Of a stretch of DNA of 64,000 bases, positions 11,253 through 23,100 are shown one piece after another (position 1 is the first letter of the stretch; every line of letters starts with the position of its first letter). Location of the stretch: the NCBI GenBank assembly GCA_019973155.2, contig BPQB01000001.1, forward strand, positions 1,798,001-1,862,000. Direction: 5' to 3'. The stretch is from Phanerochaete sordida (lineage: Eukaryota > Basidiomycota > Agaricomycetes > Polyporales > Phanerochaetaceae). The translations under genes were made by a program, and so were the position numbers. The notes under the pieces were generated by a model. The model was given only the letters and a program-made list of their open reading frames with translations. It searched no databases and had not been told where the DNA came from.

Positions 11253-12495
11253 CTAGTTTCTCGAGTACTTCTGCACGCACTGGAAGAACCACTTGAGATC
11301 CTCGGGGTCGACGCCGGGCGTGATGCCGTGGCCGAGGTTCGCTATCCACGCCTTCGTCTTGCCCGCGACCCTAAAGCTCTCGGCCATGCGCTTGACCTCG
11401 CGCTCGATCGCGTCGCGCCCGCCGTACAGCATGTTCGGGTCCATGTTGCCCTGGAGCGCGGTGCGGCCCTGGACGAGCGCGCGCGCGTCGCTGGGCTCGA
11501 TGCACCAGTCGAGGCCGAGCACGTCGTAGCCCGCACCTTGCGCCAGCGCGGCGAGCGACTGGTTCGCGCCCTTCGCGAAGAGCGTCATCGGCACAACGGG
11601 CACGCCGGCCTCGGCGAGCTTGCGCTTCACGCCCTCGGCGATGCGCTGCAGCGTCGGGTACGAGAACTCGGCGAAGTGGTGCGGCGCGAGCTCGCCCGCC
11701 CACGAGTCGAAGACCTGCAGGAGCTGGACTAATCTTAGCGTGCGCCCCGGTCGGCAGTGGATCAGGGAAACCTACCTGGGCGCCAGCCTTCACCTGCTCC
11801 ACCAAGAAGTCGATGCAGACGTCCGCGATGCGCACGAGGAGCGCCTTCGACTCGTTCGGGTGGTTGAACAGCCACGATTTGGCTTTCTGCAGCGTCTTGC
11901 TGCCGCCACCTTCGACCATGTAGGCGAACAGGGTCCATGGCGCGCCGCAGAAGCCAATCAAGGGCACTTCTCCGTTCAGTTCTTTCCGTGTCATGGTGAT
12001 AGCCTCGAATACATATCCGAGCTCCTTCTTCACGTCCACCTCAGACCGGAGCTTTGCGACGTCTTCTGGCGTGTTCAGAGGGTCCGGGAACGAGGGCCCA
12101 GGGTTCATGAGTACTTCCATTCCCATGGCCTGCGGAACGACGAGGATATCGCTGAAGATGATGGCTGCATCGACGAGGCCAGAGTATCGGCGAATGGGCT
12201 GGACAGTAATCTCCGTGGCAAGGTTGGGTGTACGGCAGATCTCGAAGAACTCGTGGTCTTCGCGGACTTTCCTAAATTCTGTGAAGGGTTCAGAACTGGA
12301 AGAGGGCTTTACAATGTCCAGACGCACCAGGCAGGTACCGTCCAGCCTGTCGCATGACCCACACTGGCGCACGCTCGGTCTCTTCACCTGTGAAGCGCTG
12401 CAGACTGAGAAGTTGTTAATTTAGATCTTGACTGAGCGCGCACCTCGAGCTGCTCTCAGAAGGAGGTCATTCTTGAGAGGGGGGAAGTCGGCCAT
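11253..12495 (-). CDS. HEM12: Uroporphyrinogen decarboxylase
   Basis: This cytosolic haem-pathway enzyme decarboxylates the four acetate side chains of uroporphyrinogen III to give coproporphyrinogen III. The start MADFPPLKNDLLLRAARG (exon 12495-12444) joins EETERAPVWVMRQAGRYLP and then EFRKVREDHEFFEICRTP. The signature block AAIIFSDILVVPQAMGMEV carries the catalytic aspartate. Other blocks are IGFCGAPWTLFAYMVEGGGS, LLQVFDSWAGELAPHHFAEF, GLDWCIEPSDAR, LQGNMDPNMLYG and ANLGHGITPGVDPE. At least four short introns are needed, and the phase was checked at four junctions. Length is about 365 residues, normal for the family. A weak TATA-like element reads on this strand near 12554. The gene is divergent from SHG1, with 334 bases shared between the two starts. 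Confidence 0.96.
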
Positions 12496-12829
12496 GGTCG
12501 CAGATGGGGGTAGGATGCAAAGCGGCGCGTCGCGCGCAGTGGCACCTAGTTATATGCTGCCAATTCCCGCTGCCGCCGTCTACGTACGCTGCTGCCACGT
12601 TATCCAAGGATGAAGTCGGTACATGCAAGACTCTACTTGCCGGCAAGCGTGGAGTGTCCCAGAGAAAGAAGTTCGGTGGCTTCATGGCTCGCGGCGCGTG
12701 CGAGAGCGCGAAGCCGGCAACCGCCCGGTCGGCGTTCACGCGTTCGCGCTCTCTTTCTTCCCACCTCCATGGGACTTCGTCCCTATTGCAACAAATCTCT
12801 GTTCTATCCTGCTAGATGTCCTGAGTAAG

Positions 12830-13705
12830 ATGCCCGTGCAAAATCCCCAGCAGCTGGTTGAAGAGTGAGCACAGTTGTCCTATCCGAAGGACCTCATTAA
12901 ACCCAAGCTCGTAAGGTTCAAGAAGAGCGGAGAGTTTGACCGGCTCAGGCAAGAGCTCGTCGATGAGTTTAGGAACGGAGTATGTGGCTATGTCCTGATG
13001 CGTCTGTCATGCGTTGAGCCGGCTTTTCGCAGGATGGTCTCGCTCCGATGGTTGCGCGTGTGGAAGACATCGTGCGTAAGAAACTGCACTACGATAGCAA
13101 GCTACTCTTTGGTCCCGAAGCCACGGCACAACGCGAGTTGCTGCAAGAACTGGACAGGTGCGCCGCGCGTTGGTCTATCCTAATCCCGCTTCTCACGCCG
13201 CATGCCTCTAGATATCCAGTCGTAGAACGCGCCGTAACAGAGCTTCCATCGCTCTCAGACCTAGCGTTCTCCGCCTCGCTTAGAGACACGCTTTCTCGAA
13301 TAGTGAAAGAAAATCGTTCCGGGGACATGGCTGAACGTACGTACTGCCAGGCACCTCAGCTCGGCCCAAGCGTTGATGTCTGGCTTATCTTCAGCAGCGG
13401 AATCTCAAGATGCCCCCGCGAGCGAATCTTCGAATGGGCGGCCTGCGTTACATCCATTACAGACACAGACTACAAGCATGGTTGGAAGCACGACTCCGTC
13501 GAAAGAGGACGAGTCCAATGCGCGTTCAGTTCACTTCGATGACCGCGAGAGCGACTCAGACAGTGCCATGCAAGAGTCTCCTGTCTCGGAGCGAGGGCAC
13601 ATCGAAATTCACGACATCCAAGTTGAGAACGTGCCTAATGGTCTCACTATGTCTCCAGACGCAGCCATTGAAAGTCATCACGAGTCCACACTCTCTTCAG
13701 AGTAG
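12830..13705 (+). CDS. SHG1: COMPASS-associated protein Shg1 (BOD1/SHG1 domain)
   Basis: Shg1 is an accessory subunit of the Set1/COMPASS histone H3K4 methyltransferase complex in the nucleus, and its domain is shared with the mitotic protein BOD1. Five exons (12830-12864, 12916-12979, 13033-13157, 13212-13336, 13395-13705) join in phase to 219 residues. The N-terminal domain reads QQLVEEFKKSGEFDRLRQEL, then VDEFRNGDGLAPMVARVEDI, then VRKKLHYD, which matches the BOD1/SHG1 pattern of a K-S-G-E-F-D-x-L-R core and a V-E-D-I-x-R-x-x-L helix. The second half is acidic and Ser-rich and looks disordered (HFDDRESDSDSAMQESPVSE). The first coding exon is only 35 bases. Assignment rests on domain pattern and I am fairly confident. 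Confidence 0.85.
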
Positions 13706-14551
13706 GAAGGCTGGCGGAAATAGACGAAGACGAATGGTGGACCAACACAGGCACTAGGACACAGAGCTACCGGCGTCCGCCTCAAATCCTCCCTCGGATG
13801 ATGTCCGGCATCGAGCAAAATTAATGGCTGAGGAGCCTCCGACGACGTGGGTGGATTTAAGCCTTGCAAACATGCTTTTATTCTTACGGGCTGAGCGACG
13901 CTTCTTCGTACATAGCACAGCACTCGCGCGCGAATGCCGTGATTTCCGCTAGAACCCTTCTTCCGCTCTATCTCTTCTCCCCGCATGGCCTCCCCAGCTC
14001 CTCAACTTTACCGAGTGATCGGTACCTTGTCACTTTAGATGTGTCTTAGCGTCGACTACTCCAGACTGCTCCGCACATGTCCTTCCGACCGCGCCAGCGG
14101 TCCGTTTTCCCAGCATGTGGCTACTCTCTCGCCGCGCAGCCCCTATGTCGGTGTCTTTGCACTTGTGAACTGTACGGACCTTCCAACTCGCGACTTGGCA
14201 CCCGCCGTCCCTCCGTTCAATGTTACACCCAATCTTCGCGTGGTCTCTCACAGTCTTTCCCATCGATGTCGACAGCGTTGCGCCAATCCCAAGCTTTTCT
14301 CGGCCGACGCCATGGCTGACTCGACTGCATCAAAATTCATTGCTCGCCATGGCTGGCGGTGGCGCGGAAGAAAGAGTCCCGCTTGACGATCTCGTTCCAC
14401 CGATCGCCTATTCACCTGACTCGGGAACAGGCCTACCACCATCATTCGGCTAGCCGCGCGCCTCGATGACTCCCCACCGTATATGAGGGCAGGCCCTGCA
14501 CCTTGCTCGGCAGAGCAGCGTTCAACTCCCTCCCCGCTTGCTCCCACCACC
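13706..14551. promoter_or_regulatory. Intergenic, 5' region of the first MFS gene
   Basis: About 850 bases carry the SHG1 3' end and the promoter of the first transporter. A TATA-like TATATGA lies at 14480-14486, about 70 bases before the start codon. No other gene is supported. A short frame at 14248-14553 on the minus strand is not conserved-looking. Confidence 0.5.
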
Positions 14552-16622
14552 ATGACGGCAGACTGTGAGTCGCTTCCTCGGCCATTTGCTGCGTTCTCCC
14601 CGCTGAGCTATAGCTTGTGCAGCATCTCGCAAAGAGCTCACGCCTTCACCGGTAACGGACGATGAGAAGCAAGACTATGCCGTCGAGCATATCGACTACA
14701 GGACGCGTTTCCCCGCTATCAACGAGCGAAAACTTCTTCGCAAGATCGACTTCCGTCTTGTCCCCGTGCTCTGCATCCTCTACCTCCTTGCGTTCCTAGA
14801 CCGGTGCGTACCATGCATATCACGGTCATGTGTTCAGCCGGCTGACATTGCCATAGCGTCAACATCTCGAACGCGGCGTTGTACGGCCTCAAGACCGACC
14901 TTAAGCTGACCGGCGATGAGTACAACACGGCTCTAGTCGTCTTGTGAGTGACCGGAACCTCGGGCAAGCGGTGACCAAGTGCTGATGACCTTAACAGCTT
15001 TGTGCCGTACATTCTCTTCGAGATCCCATCGAATACACTCATGAAGCGCTTCAAGCCGCATGTATGGCGTACGTAAGATAGCCTATGACCGATTTCGCTT
15101 GCTGATGATTTTGGCAGTCTCGGGCTGCATGTTCTTCTTCGGTCTTACGACATGTCTGCAAGGGTTGACGCAGAATTACAGCGGCCTCATCGCTACGCGA
15201 TTTTTCCTAGGTAAGATGAGCGCCCAGAGTTGCGGCTCAACTCACGCTGATTATCCTCGGGCAGGGATGTTCGAGAGTGGCATGTTCCCGGGGTGCTTCT
15301 ATCTGCTAGCGATGTGCGTTCACGTCTCTTCTCGGTGTTTGTATGACAGCTGCTGATCGTACGACTACAGGTGGTACAAACGTTCCGAGTCTCAGAAGCG
15401 TTACTCGTTCTTCTTCAGTTCTACGACCCTCGCAGGCGCCTTCGGCGGCCTTCTCGCCACTGCCATCGGCAAGATGGACGGCATGCGTGGGTACAAAGGC
15501 TGGCGATGGGTCTTCATCCTTGGTGAGTGTCCTCGCAGGTTTGCGGGAAAGTGTACTGACGGTTTCCGACAGAGGGCCTCTTGACATGTGTTGTCGGTCT
15601 TCTATTCTACTTCCTCATCTCCGACTTCCCGGAAGAGGCCAAGTGGCTCTCCCCCGAGGAGAAGGAGTTCGTCAAAGCAAGGCTACAGGAAGATGTCGGT
15701 CACTCTCAGCGGCATGAGCCTTTGAAGCCTAAGCAAGTCTTCAAGATCCTATCGGAATGTACGCGTACTCCTTCTATCTTTGTAATCCATCATCTGACTG
15801 GCGATGCAGGGAAGATCATTCTTGGTGGCTTCATGTACTTTGGTCTCATCGTACCAGCGTATGGCTACGGTACGCTCTCTTGTTATTCTTTGTGCGAACA
15901 CGACGCTGACTAGTCGTCGATCTAGCATATTTTGCTCCCGCTATCATCCAGTCGCTCGGTCACTCGGCCGTACGGACGCAGCTACTGTCTGTACCGCCAT
16001 GGGCGTGCGCTTTTGGCCTCGCTATGACGTTGGCGATCATCTCCGACAAGATAGGACACCGGTTCCTCTTCACGATCATCCCATCTGCCATCTCTCTGGC
16101 CGGCTTCTCCATCTTGTTCCACGTTCACAACAACTCGAACCTCCAGTACGCCGCTCTGTTCCTCGCCGCTGCGGGCGCGTACGCCAGTATGCCTGTCATC
16201 GTCTGTTGGTACGCGACCAATCGTACGTATACTCGGCAGGACTCCACCTATTCATCTTGCTGACTGCTTTCTCTCAGTCGCTGGACACCGGAGAAGAGCC
16301 GTCGGCACTGGCTGGCAAGTTGGATTCGGGAACAGTGAGTGTTAGTACTCTGACATCTCGTACTTGTGCTGACGATGCCGTAGTTGGCGGCATCATTGCT
16401 GCTTATTCCTTCCTCAGTAAAGACGCGCCGAAGTACAGCACCGGCTACAGCATATGTATCTCCTTCGTCTGCCTGTCGATGGTCGCGTGCACCGCGTATT
16501 TCCTTCACATGTCCTGGCTCAACCGGAAACGCGATCGCGAACAAGATAATGGGCCGCATCTGTCGTGGGAGGAGAAGCAGGAGCTCGGTGATCTCAACCC
16601 CGACTATAGGTACTTGCTGTGA
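14552..16622 (+). CDS. MFS transporter, anion:cation symporter (allantoate permease-like), copy 1
   Basis: This is a 12-helix major facilitator of the fungal ACS family (Dal5/Tna1 type), which imports organic anions such as allantoate, nicotinate, pantothenate or biotin at the plasma membrane. The N-terminal cytosolic part leads to LRKIDFRLVPVLCILYLLAF, then LDR plus NISNAALYGLKTDLKLTGDE, the family's TM1-TM2 signature. Later blocks are FEIPSNTLMKRFKPHVW, GLIATRFFLG, ESGMFPGCFYLLAMWY, GWRWVFILEGLLTCVVGL, SDFPEEAKWLSPEEKEFVKA and GWQVGFGNIGGIIAAYSFL. It ends LGDLNPDYRYLL. About ten introns are needed. Substrate cannot be told from sequence. The next gene at 17796 is a paralogue with the same exon order. 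Confidence 0.92.
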
Positions 16623-17795
16623 AGCGCATATGTGTCGTCTCGCATGGTTAGTACTATCGCTGTCATCTCCTGTGTATGTTTATTATCCCAGTGTATTATT
16701 GTACCATTTAATCCTGGAATCATCGGACTACCTCGCGTTCCCCAAGGGATCGTGGCAATAGTGCGCATGCCTGGGGATGTCGGACCGTCTCCCGGCGCCT
16801 ACATACTCGGCATATTCCGCGCGACAGATAGGAAGGCGGAGTGCGGCGTTCGTCCTCACAATTATCCTACGTGAGGTGCACTTACGGCAGCACCGTCTTG
16901 TGCCCCCTCGATGCTCTTTTGCTGACTTGCGATCGTCTCTAAATCATAGTTCGCCCTCATTCACGAGCTCAGATTGGGCGGCGCGCCCTGTTTTTAGTTT
17001 CGGTCACGCATCGCCACAAGCGACGCACTCCGAACGAACATGAGGCCTGGGGGCGTGGGCGGCGGCGGTCAAACAACAGGCCGAAAATGCATCGACATGA
17101 CGACTGGCTTCGCGTACTTCTTTGAACAGACGGAGTTCCCGCCTCGTTGGCCGCCGCGGACGTGGGGCCGACTTCGCTACGCTTTGATACGAAGTGAGCT
17201 GCCCTCTCCTTCTCCCGCTCTACTGCGCATTGCTCACTCACCAGTGTCCTCGTTATCTCTGAAGGACGTTTATTCGTGTCTATTTGACTTGGACGAGACG
17301 CAGTAGGCGTTTGTCCGACCTTCTGACCCAAGTCTGGTGTGCTAGTTGCTCCGAGTCGTATCTTCTCCGTCGTCGAGAGACGGAGTTTCCCCATCGGATA
17401 CTTTGCCTTCCTGATATGACCGTGGGCCCCCGCACTCCCAGGCAGCCCGTGGGCCACAACTCAGCCAGCATCGCCCGCGTGTCCATTCAAAGCAGCCCAG
17501 AGCGAAGGTCGGTCTCATTCCATTGGACTGTTGGTAGCCATCACATCAGGGACGACCCTTCGATTCTTTGCACTCTTGGCGTCTTCCGCTTGCCCACGAC
17601 GGGCGAATGAATGGAACGAGACTCTGGCCTGTGCCGTGCTCAGTCGTCGGCGTCCAACCTTGGACCTGAATATCCAACCCACACTCTTTTGTGCCTCTCG
17701 AACCCGACGACTTATAAGATAGTTCTCGACACCGTAATAACTGGATCGCCCACCTTCACCCCGGCTCTCGCCTATCCGCCTTTGACCTCCGGAAG
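16623..17795. promoter_or_regulatory. Intergenic between the two MFS paralogues
   Basis: About 1.17 kb with no convincing gene. A TATAAG at 17713-17718 lies about 80 bases before the second transporter's start. Short frames on both strands (for example 16969-17457 minus) are Ser/Arg-rich without motifs. I see no remnant of a third transporter copy. Confidence 0.5.
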
Positions 17796-19838
17796 ATGAG
17801 CGCTGCCCCAGGCGTGTCGCGTATGTTGAACTTTTGCTCCTATATCAACCACCGCTCACATACATTCTCAGCGACTATGCTGAATTCTTCAGCAGAGTCC
17901 ATTGAGAAGCGAGCGATAGGAGTAGATGAAAAATCTATCGACGTCCCATCGCTCGAAGAGGGCGGAAAGGGATCGTACAAGGCCGCCTTCCCGAACATCA
18001 AGGAAAGCGCCCTCATCCGCAAGATTGACCTGCGCCTCATGCCGTTCATCTTCATCCTGAACTTCTTCACGTTCCTGGATCGGTGTGTCTTCTCAGCCTC
18101 GATCACAACGTGTGCTTGACGAGTTCTGTCCAGTGTGAACATCTCGAATGCTGCACTGTTCGGCCTGAAGCAGGACCTGAAGCTGAAGGGAAACGAGTAC
18201 AACACTGCCCTGTTGATCTAGTAAGAAGCAGTTCTACTTGTGTCAGAGCCCAACTCACGTATGGTCCAGCTTTGTGACTTACATCCTTTGTGAGATGCCC
18301 TCGAATATGGTGTTGAAGCGCTTCAAGCCCCACGTATGGCGTGAGTTTCATGATGAAATTCTGCTTTGCTCGAGGGTGACACCGGCCCTAGTACCAATCT
18401 GTATCTTTGGTTTTGGGTTCGTCACCGTCATGGAAGGCGTGACCAAAAATTACGGCGGTATCCTCGCCACACGATTTTTCCTTGGTATGTCGTACCTCAG
18501 AGTTTGCTTCTGAAACTGAACAAGTCACGCTAACATTGCTTTAGGATTCTTCGAGGCCGGAATTTTTCCGGGGTGCCTGTATCTAATTTCGATGTCCGTC
18601 AGCTCGCGTAGCATATCATACGCAGGATGCTGAACCTACACCTTTAGGTGGTACCGCCGCGCAGAAGCCTCCAAGCGATTCAGCTTCTTCTTCCACTCAA
18701 ACAGTCTAGCTGGATCCTTCGCTGGTAAGGGACTCTGTGCCTGCTGCATAACAGACGCTGAGCCTCTGTAGGACTTCTTGGCTACGCAATTGGGCACATG
18801 GACGGCATACAGGGTCTCCATGGATGGCGGTGGATCTTCATTCTCGGTATGTACCTTATGTTCTGAGTGAGCTCGCCACTGATCTCCCGATAGAGGGGAT
18901 CCTGACGTGCGTCGTCGCCGTCGCCCTCTTCTTCCTCCTCTCGGACTTTCCCGAGGACTCGTCGTGGCTTAGCGAAGAGGAGAAAGCCTTCGTCAAGGCC
19001 AGGCTCGCGGACGAGGTGGGCGACTCTGGCAGAGACCAGAAGTTCAAGCTCTCGGATGCTCTTAGGCCCTTCATGGACTGTACGTCTCGCCTTGCTGTTC
19101 TATGCTGGATGTTCTTTCGCTCATTGCACCGGTGCAGACACGAGCTACCTGGGAGCTCTTGCGTATTTCGGGCTCATCGTTCCCGCATACAGTTTTGGTG
19201 AGAAACTCGCCGTACATGACATGTTACTCGTCTGACTCCCTTCAGCGTACTTCTCTCCCTCGATCATTCAGGGCTACGGCCACACCGCCCTGATCACCCA
19301 GCTGCTCAACATCCCGCCCTACTTCTGCGCCTTCGTCTTCGGCATGACAATCGCAGGCATCTCGGATCGCCTTGGCTGCCGCTTCCCGTTCGCGATGCTA
19401 GGGTCGTGCATAGGGCTCGCGGGTTTCTCGATCCTGTATGCTGTGCACGGCAACACACACGCGGAGTACGCAGCGCTCTTCCTTGCCGCCACCGGCCTAT
19501 TCACGGCGATGCCCATGGTCTTGTGCTGGTTCAGCATGAATGGTGCGTAGTCACACCTGCCTCAGCTGACATTCCCTGACGTAAATCTAGTCCAAGGGCA
19601 TGCTCAGCGCGCCGTGGGTCTAGCGTTCCAGGTCGGTGCAGGCAACTGTGGCGGCATCATCTCGGCCTACGCTTTCCTGGCAAAGGACGCGCCGAAGTAC
19701 CTGCCTGGCTACAGCATCTGCATCTCTTTCACCTGCCTGTCGATCGCCTCGAGCTGCCTCTACTTTGTCTTCATCTCGAGGGCGAACGCGAAGCGCAAGC
19801 TAGGCGGCTCCGAGTCGGCGATCCTGTTCATCTCATGA
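17796..19838 (+). CDS. MFS transporter, anion:cation symporter, copy 2
   Basis: Tandem paralogue of the gene at 14552. The start MSAAPGVS joins PTMLNSSAESIEKRAIG over the first intron. Family blocks are IRKIDLRLMPFIFILNFFTF with LDR and NISNAALFGLKQDLKLKGNE, CEMPSNMVLKRFKPHVW, GGILATRFFLGFFEAGIFPG, GWRWIFILEGILTCVVAVAL, SDFPEDSSWLSEEEKAFVKA, GMTIAGISDRLGCRFPFAML, CWFSMNVQGHAQRAVG and GNCGGIISAYAFLAKDAPKY. The order of exons and the positions of introns within the helices follow the first copy closely, so the pair arose by local duplication after the introns were in place. Its C-terminus is shorter and lacks the acidic tail of copy 1. Both copies are intact and likely functional. Substrate is unknown. 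Confidence 0.92.
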
Positions 19839-20207
19839 GTAGGGACGTCCACGAGCGATGCTAGCTACGGCATACTGTGGGCGAGTGCACTACTTATTAT
19901 AGTATCTTCTGTATGTTTCCGAGACGATAAAGAGACGCATCCGATCGCCGTTGGCTCCGGTATCCTGATGACGGGTGCTTCTGCGCGGAGAGAGCGAATG
20001 GGAGGGCGCCCCTGCCAATTCTGCTGACAAGCCTCGTGGGCATGCCAGGCGTCCGCGCGTTTCGGGCGGCGATGTTCCATGGTCTGCTGAAACCATTACG
20101 CGCTGACACGCTCCCCGCGCGAGTGCGTCCACCGCGAGCAGCGTCGCAGTATATAAGGCTCGGGCGCAGGACACCATGGCCGCCGTCTTCCGTGCGCACT
20201 CTCCAAG
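19839..20207 (+). promoter_or_regulatory. Promoter of the aldo/keto reductase, with TATA box
   Basis: A clear TATATAAG stands at 20150-20157, about 50 bases before the start codon at 20208. The upstream part contains the 3' end of the second transporter. No gene is supported in this 370-base stretch. Confidence 0.6.
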
Positions 20208-21668
20208 ATGTCTTTCGCCCCCGCGCCCGACCCCCCGACGCTCCTGGGCCGCTACCGCAGGCTCTCGCCGAAGGCGGGCGTGCACGTCTCGCCCATCGCG
20301 ATCGGCACGATGAGCCTCGGCACGAACTGGCCTGCGGTCGGCTCGTGCGAGAAGGACGCGGCGTTCAGGTACCTCGACGCCTACTTCGACGCCGGCGGCA
20401 ACTTCGTCGACACCTGCAACAACTAGTACGTCCGCAGCACGCCTGTGGCGCCCGTGCGCGCGCTGACCGGGGCCGTGTAGCCAGGGCGGCCAGTCTGAGG
20501 AATGGCTCGGCGAGTGGATGGAGAAGAGGGGGAACCGCGACCAGATCGTGCTGGCCACCAAGGTACTCGCGCTGCGTACCGGAGACTGGACTGGGACTGA
20601 CGCCACATCCAGTACAGTGGTGCGTGGAAGCAGGGCGACCCGAACGTCTCGCAGCACCCCGCATTCATTGGCAACAGCGTCAAGTCCATGATGGTCAGCG
20701 TCGAGGCTAGTCTCAAGAAGCTGAAGACCAGCTACATCGACATTCTCTACGTTCACTTCTGGGACTGGACCACGTCGGTCGAAGAGATTATGAACGGCTT
20801 GCACACCCTCATCGCTCAGGGCAAGGTCTTATACCTGGTGTGTGCGGCATTATGACGTTTGAACCTGCCGCATTGAATCACAGTGACAGGGTGCTAGCAA
20901 CCTGCCCGCGTTCATCGTCGCCAAGGCTAACCAGTATGCTCGCGATCATGGTCGCGCAGAGTTCGTCATCTACCAGGGAGAGTGGAATGTGCTCTCTAGG
21001 GATGTCGAGCGTGATACATTACCCCTATGCAGATTGGATGGTGAGTGCGTCTATACTTCATCCGTGAAGGGGAACTGACATTGCTGAAGGCATGGCCTTC
21101 ACCAACTGGAATATCTTCCGCATGGGCCACCTGCGCACTGATGCCGAGGAAGAAGAACGCGAGAAGAGTGGAAAGAATGGTCGCCAAGGTTTCGCGCCGT
21201 CGTGGAAGAGGAGCGATGACGAGAAGAAAGTCTGCGCCGTCCTCGAGAAGATTGGCCAGGAAGTGGGCACGAAGAACATTCGCGCAGGTAAGGTCTCAGT
21301 CGCACAGGTTGAAAGGGAATTCACTGAGATGATCTTGACAGTTGCCATTGCGTACCACCTGCGCAAGCAGCCGTACGTCTTCCCCATGGTCGGCGGGAAC
21401 AAAGTCGAGCAGCTCCAGTCCAATATCGAGGCTCTCGGCCTGGACCTCACCGACGAGCACGTCAAGGAGATCGAGAGCGCGGCGTCGTTTGACATCGGAT
21501 ACCCGATTAAATACATCGTAGGTCCCCACGCTGCGTGTTGCATCCGGCTGTTCTTGATCAATATTGCTCGTCCAGGGTACCGGTGCTGCTCGCCACTTGA
21601 ACCTCCAAGCCGTCATGAAATACGACGTGGACCCACTCCCGGCTGCTATTGGTCCCCTGAAGCAGTGA
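20208..21668 (+). CDS. Aldo/keto reductase, aryl-alcohol dehydrogenase (AAD) type
   Basis: NADP-dependent reductase of the AKR fold, of the group that in white-rot fungi interconverts aryl aldehydes and alcohols. The start MSFAPAPDPPTLLGRYRRLS leads to HVSPIAIGTMSLGTNW. The catalytic tetrad is visible: Asp in NFVDTCNN, Tyr in the spliced NNYQGGQSEEWLGEW, Lys in QIVLATK and His in LYVHFWDW. Further AAD blocks are QGKVLYLGASNLPAFIVAKA, FVIYQGEWNVLSRD, VAIAYHLRKQPYVFPMVGG and KVEQLQSNIEALGLDLTDEH. It ends DPLPAAIGPLKQ. At least six introns are needed. The segment after GMAFTNWNIF, rich in Glu/Lys, is typical for the group. The true substrate is not deducible. It follows the two MFS genes on the same strand. 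Confidence 0.92.
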
Positions 21669-22028
21669 TAATGTACAATAATATGATCAGCATAGCAATG
21701 AACGATTGGAGAGTATCTTGCCCATCTGGATAACGTCTCGGAGGCTACCTGGGGTGTCAGACTTGCAATGGTTATTATCGTCTTCCTGAGCCGCGCGGGG
21801 AGATGAAAGACTCAAATCGAAGCCTCAGGTGTGAGCAATGTCGAAAGCCTAGCCAAGGCTAGTTGTGTGGTTCAGACTTTAGAACGCGAGCGCGAGGAGA
21901 TGGTACGCGTCAAAGCGCCGGACGCGGTGAAGCGCGCCTGGGATCCGAAAGCGGGAGGAAACCAAACAAGTGCACATTTTCAGACTCTCCTCCGCCAATT
22001 GCCGCGACCGTTCAGATTCCAGTCTACT

Positions 22029-22807
22029 ATGGCGGTCAGTCTCCTGTCCTTCCGCCGCCCGCCGCCCTGCTCAATGCCCTTCGCGTACACAGAGCCGGTG
22101 TTCCTTTGCTTTGCGCGCAGCATCTCGGGCCTGCCGGGTCAACCAGTACGTGGCACACTCCCTCCCCGGCGGACGCGTTCGGCTCACACACATGCACCCC
22201 AGGCCTCTCGCTGGCTCGTCGCGGAGGTGGCTGGCCACCGCCGCCGCGGAGGCGTCGTCCTCGGCACCACCGCCCGCGACGTCGTCTGACCCCAAAATCA
22301 CCAAGATTGTCGACGACATCTCCGGCCTCACCCTCCTCCAGGCGTCCGACCTCGTGACACTGCTCAAGGTCTGTGTCTGGCTGCAAGGAGCTGCCGGAAC
22401 GGCCGTGCTGAGTGCTTCTGTTTGCTAGTCGCGACTCAACATCCAGGAGATCGCCATGCCCTCCGCTGCGCCGGCAGCTGCGGCACCCGTCGCTGCCGAG
22501 GAAGCCCCTGCAGAGGAGAAGCCCAAGGAAAAGACGATGTTCAACGTCAAGCTCGAGTCCTTCGACGCTGGTGCCAAGCCGAAGATAATCCGCGAGGTCA
22601 AGGCCATGATCCCGAACCTTACGCTCATCGACGTATGCACCCGCTTCGCCTCACGTTCAGCCCGGGAGCTGAACCGTATTTTTTCTGCAGGCCAAGAAGT
22701 TCGTCGAGTCGCTACCAAAAGTGCTGAAGGAGGGCCTGAACAAGGACGACGCCGAGAAGATGAAGAAGACCTTCACCGACCTCGGTGCTGTCGTTACCCT
22801 CGACTAG
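22029..22807 (+). CDS. MRPL12: Mitochondrial ribosomal protein bL12m
   Basis: L7/L12-type stalk protein of the mitochondrial large ribosomal subunit. Five exons (22029-22034, 22093-22145, 22203-22368, 22429-22632, 22691-22807) join in phase to 181 residues. The spliced start MASRCSFALRAASRACRVNQ then PLAGSSRRWLATAAAEASSS is a good matrix presequence. The N-terminal dimerisation helix is KIVDDISGLTLLQASDLVTL. The flexible hinge is Ala/Pro/Glu-rich. The C-terminal L7/L12 domain reads TMFNVKLESFDAGAKPKIIR, then EVKAMIPNLTLIDAKKFVES, LPKVLKEGLNKDDAEKMKK and ends LGAVVTLD. The first coding exon is only Met-Ala, six bases. This start was preferred because a longer in-frame start at 21970 would give a much poorer leader. 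It converges with NOT3, with about 290 bases between. Confidence 0.93.
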
Positions 22808-23100
22808 AGGCCTGGGTCACGCGGGACTATCTACTCATACTTACTATCGACCTGCTAATATACAGGTTTTTGGACCTACTCTGGCGTTCTTCGCGTGGTA
22901 TTCACTCGCATATCTGCAGTAACAGCAACAGTGTTTCAGATGACGAGTTTCATTGCAGTACTCGGCTACTGCACAAGAGAGGATAGAAAGACAAGGATAA
23001 CGAGGGACGAATGTCCTAGCTTACAACACTAAAATGAACGTTGAACCGGCTTCGAGGAGCCATTATGGGAGAAATGCGAAGGAAAGGGAGGACGGACTGT

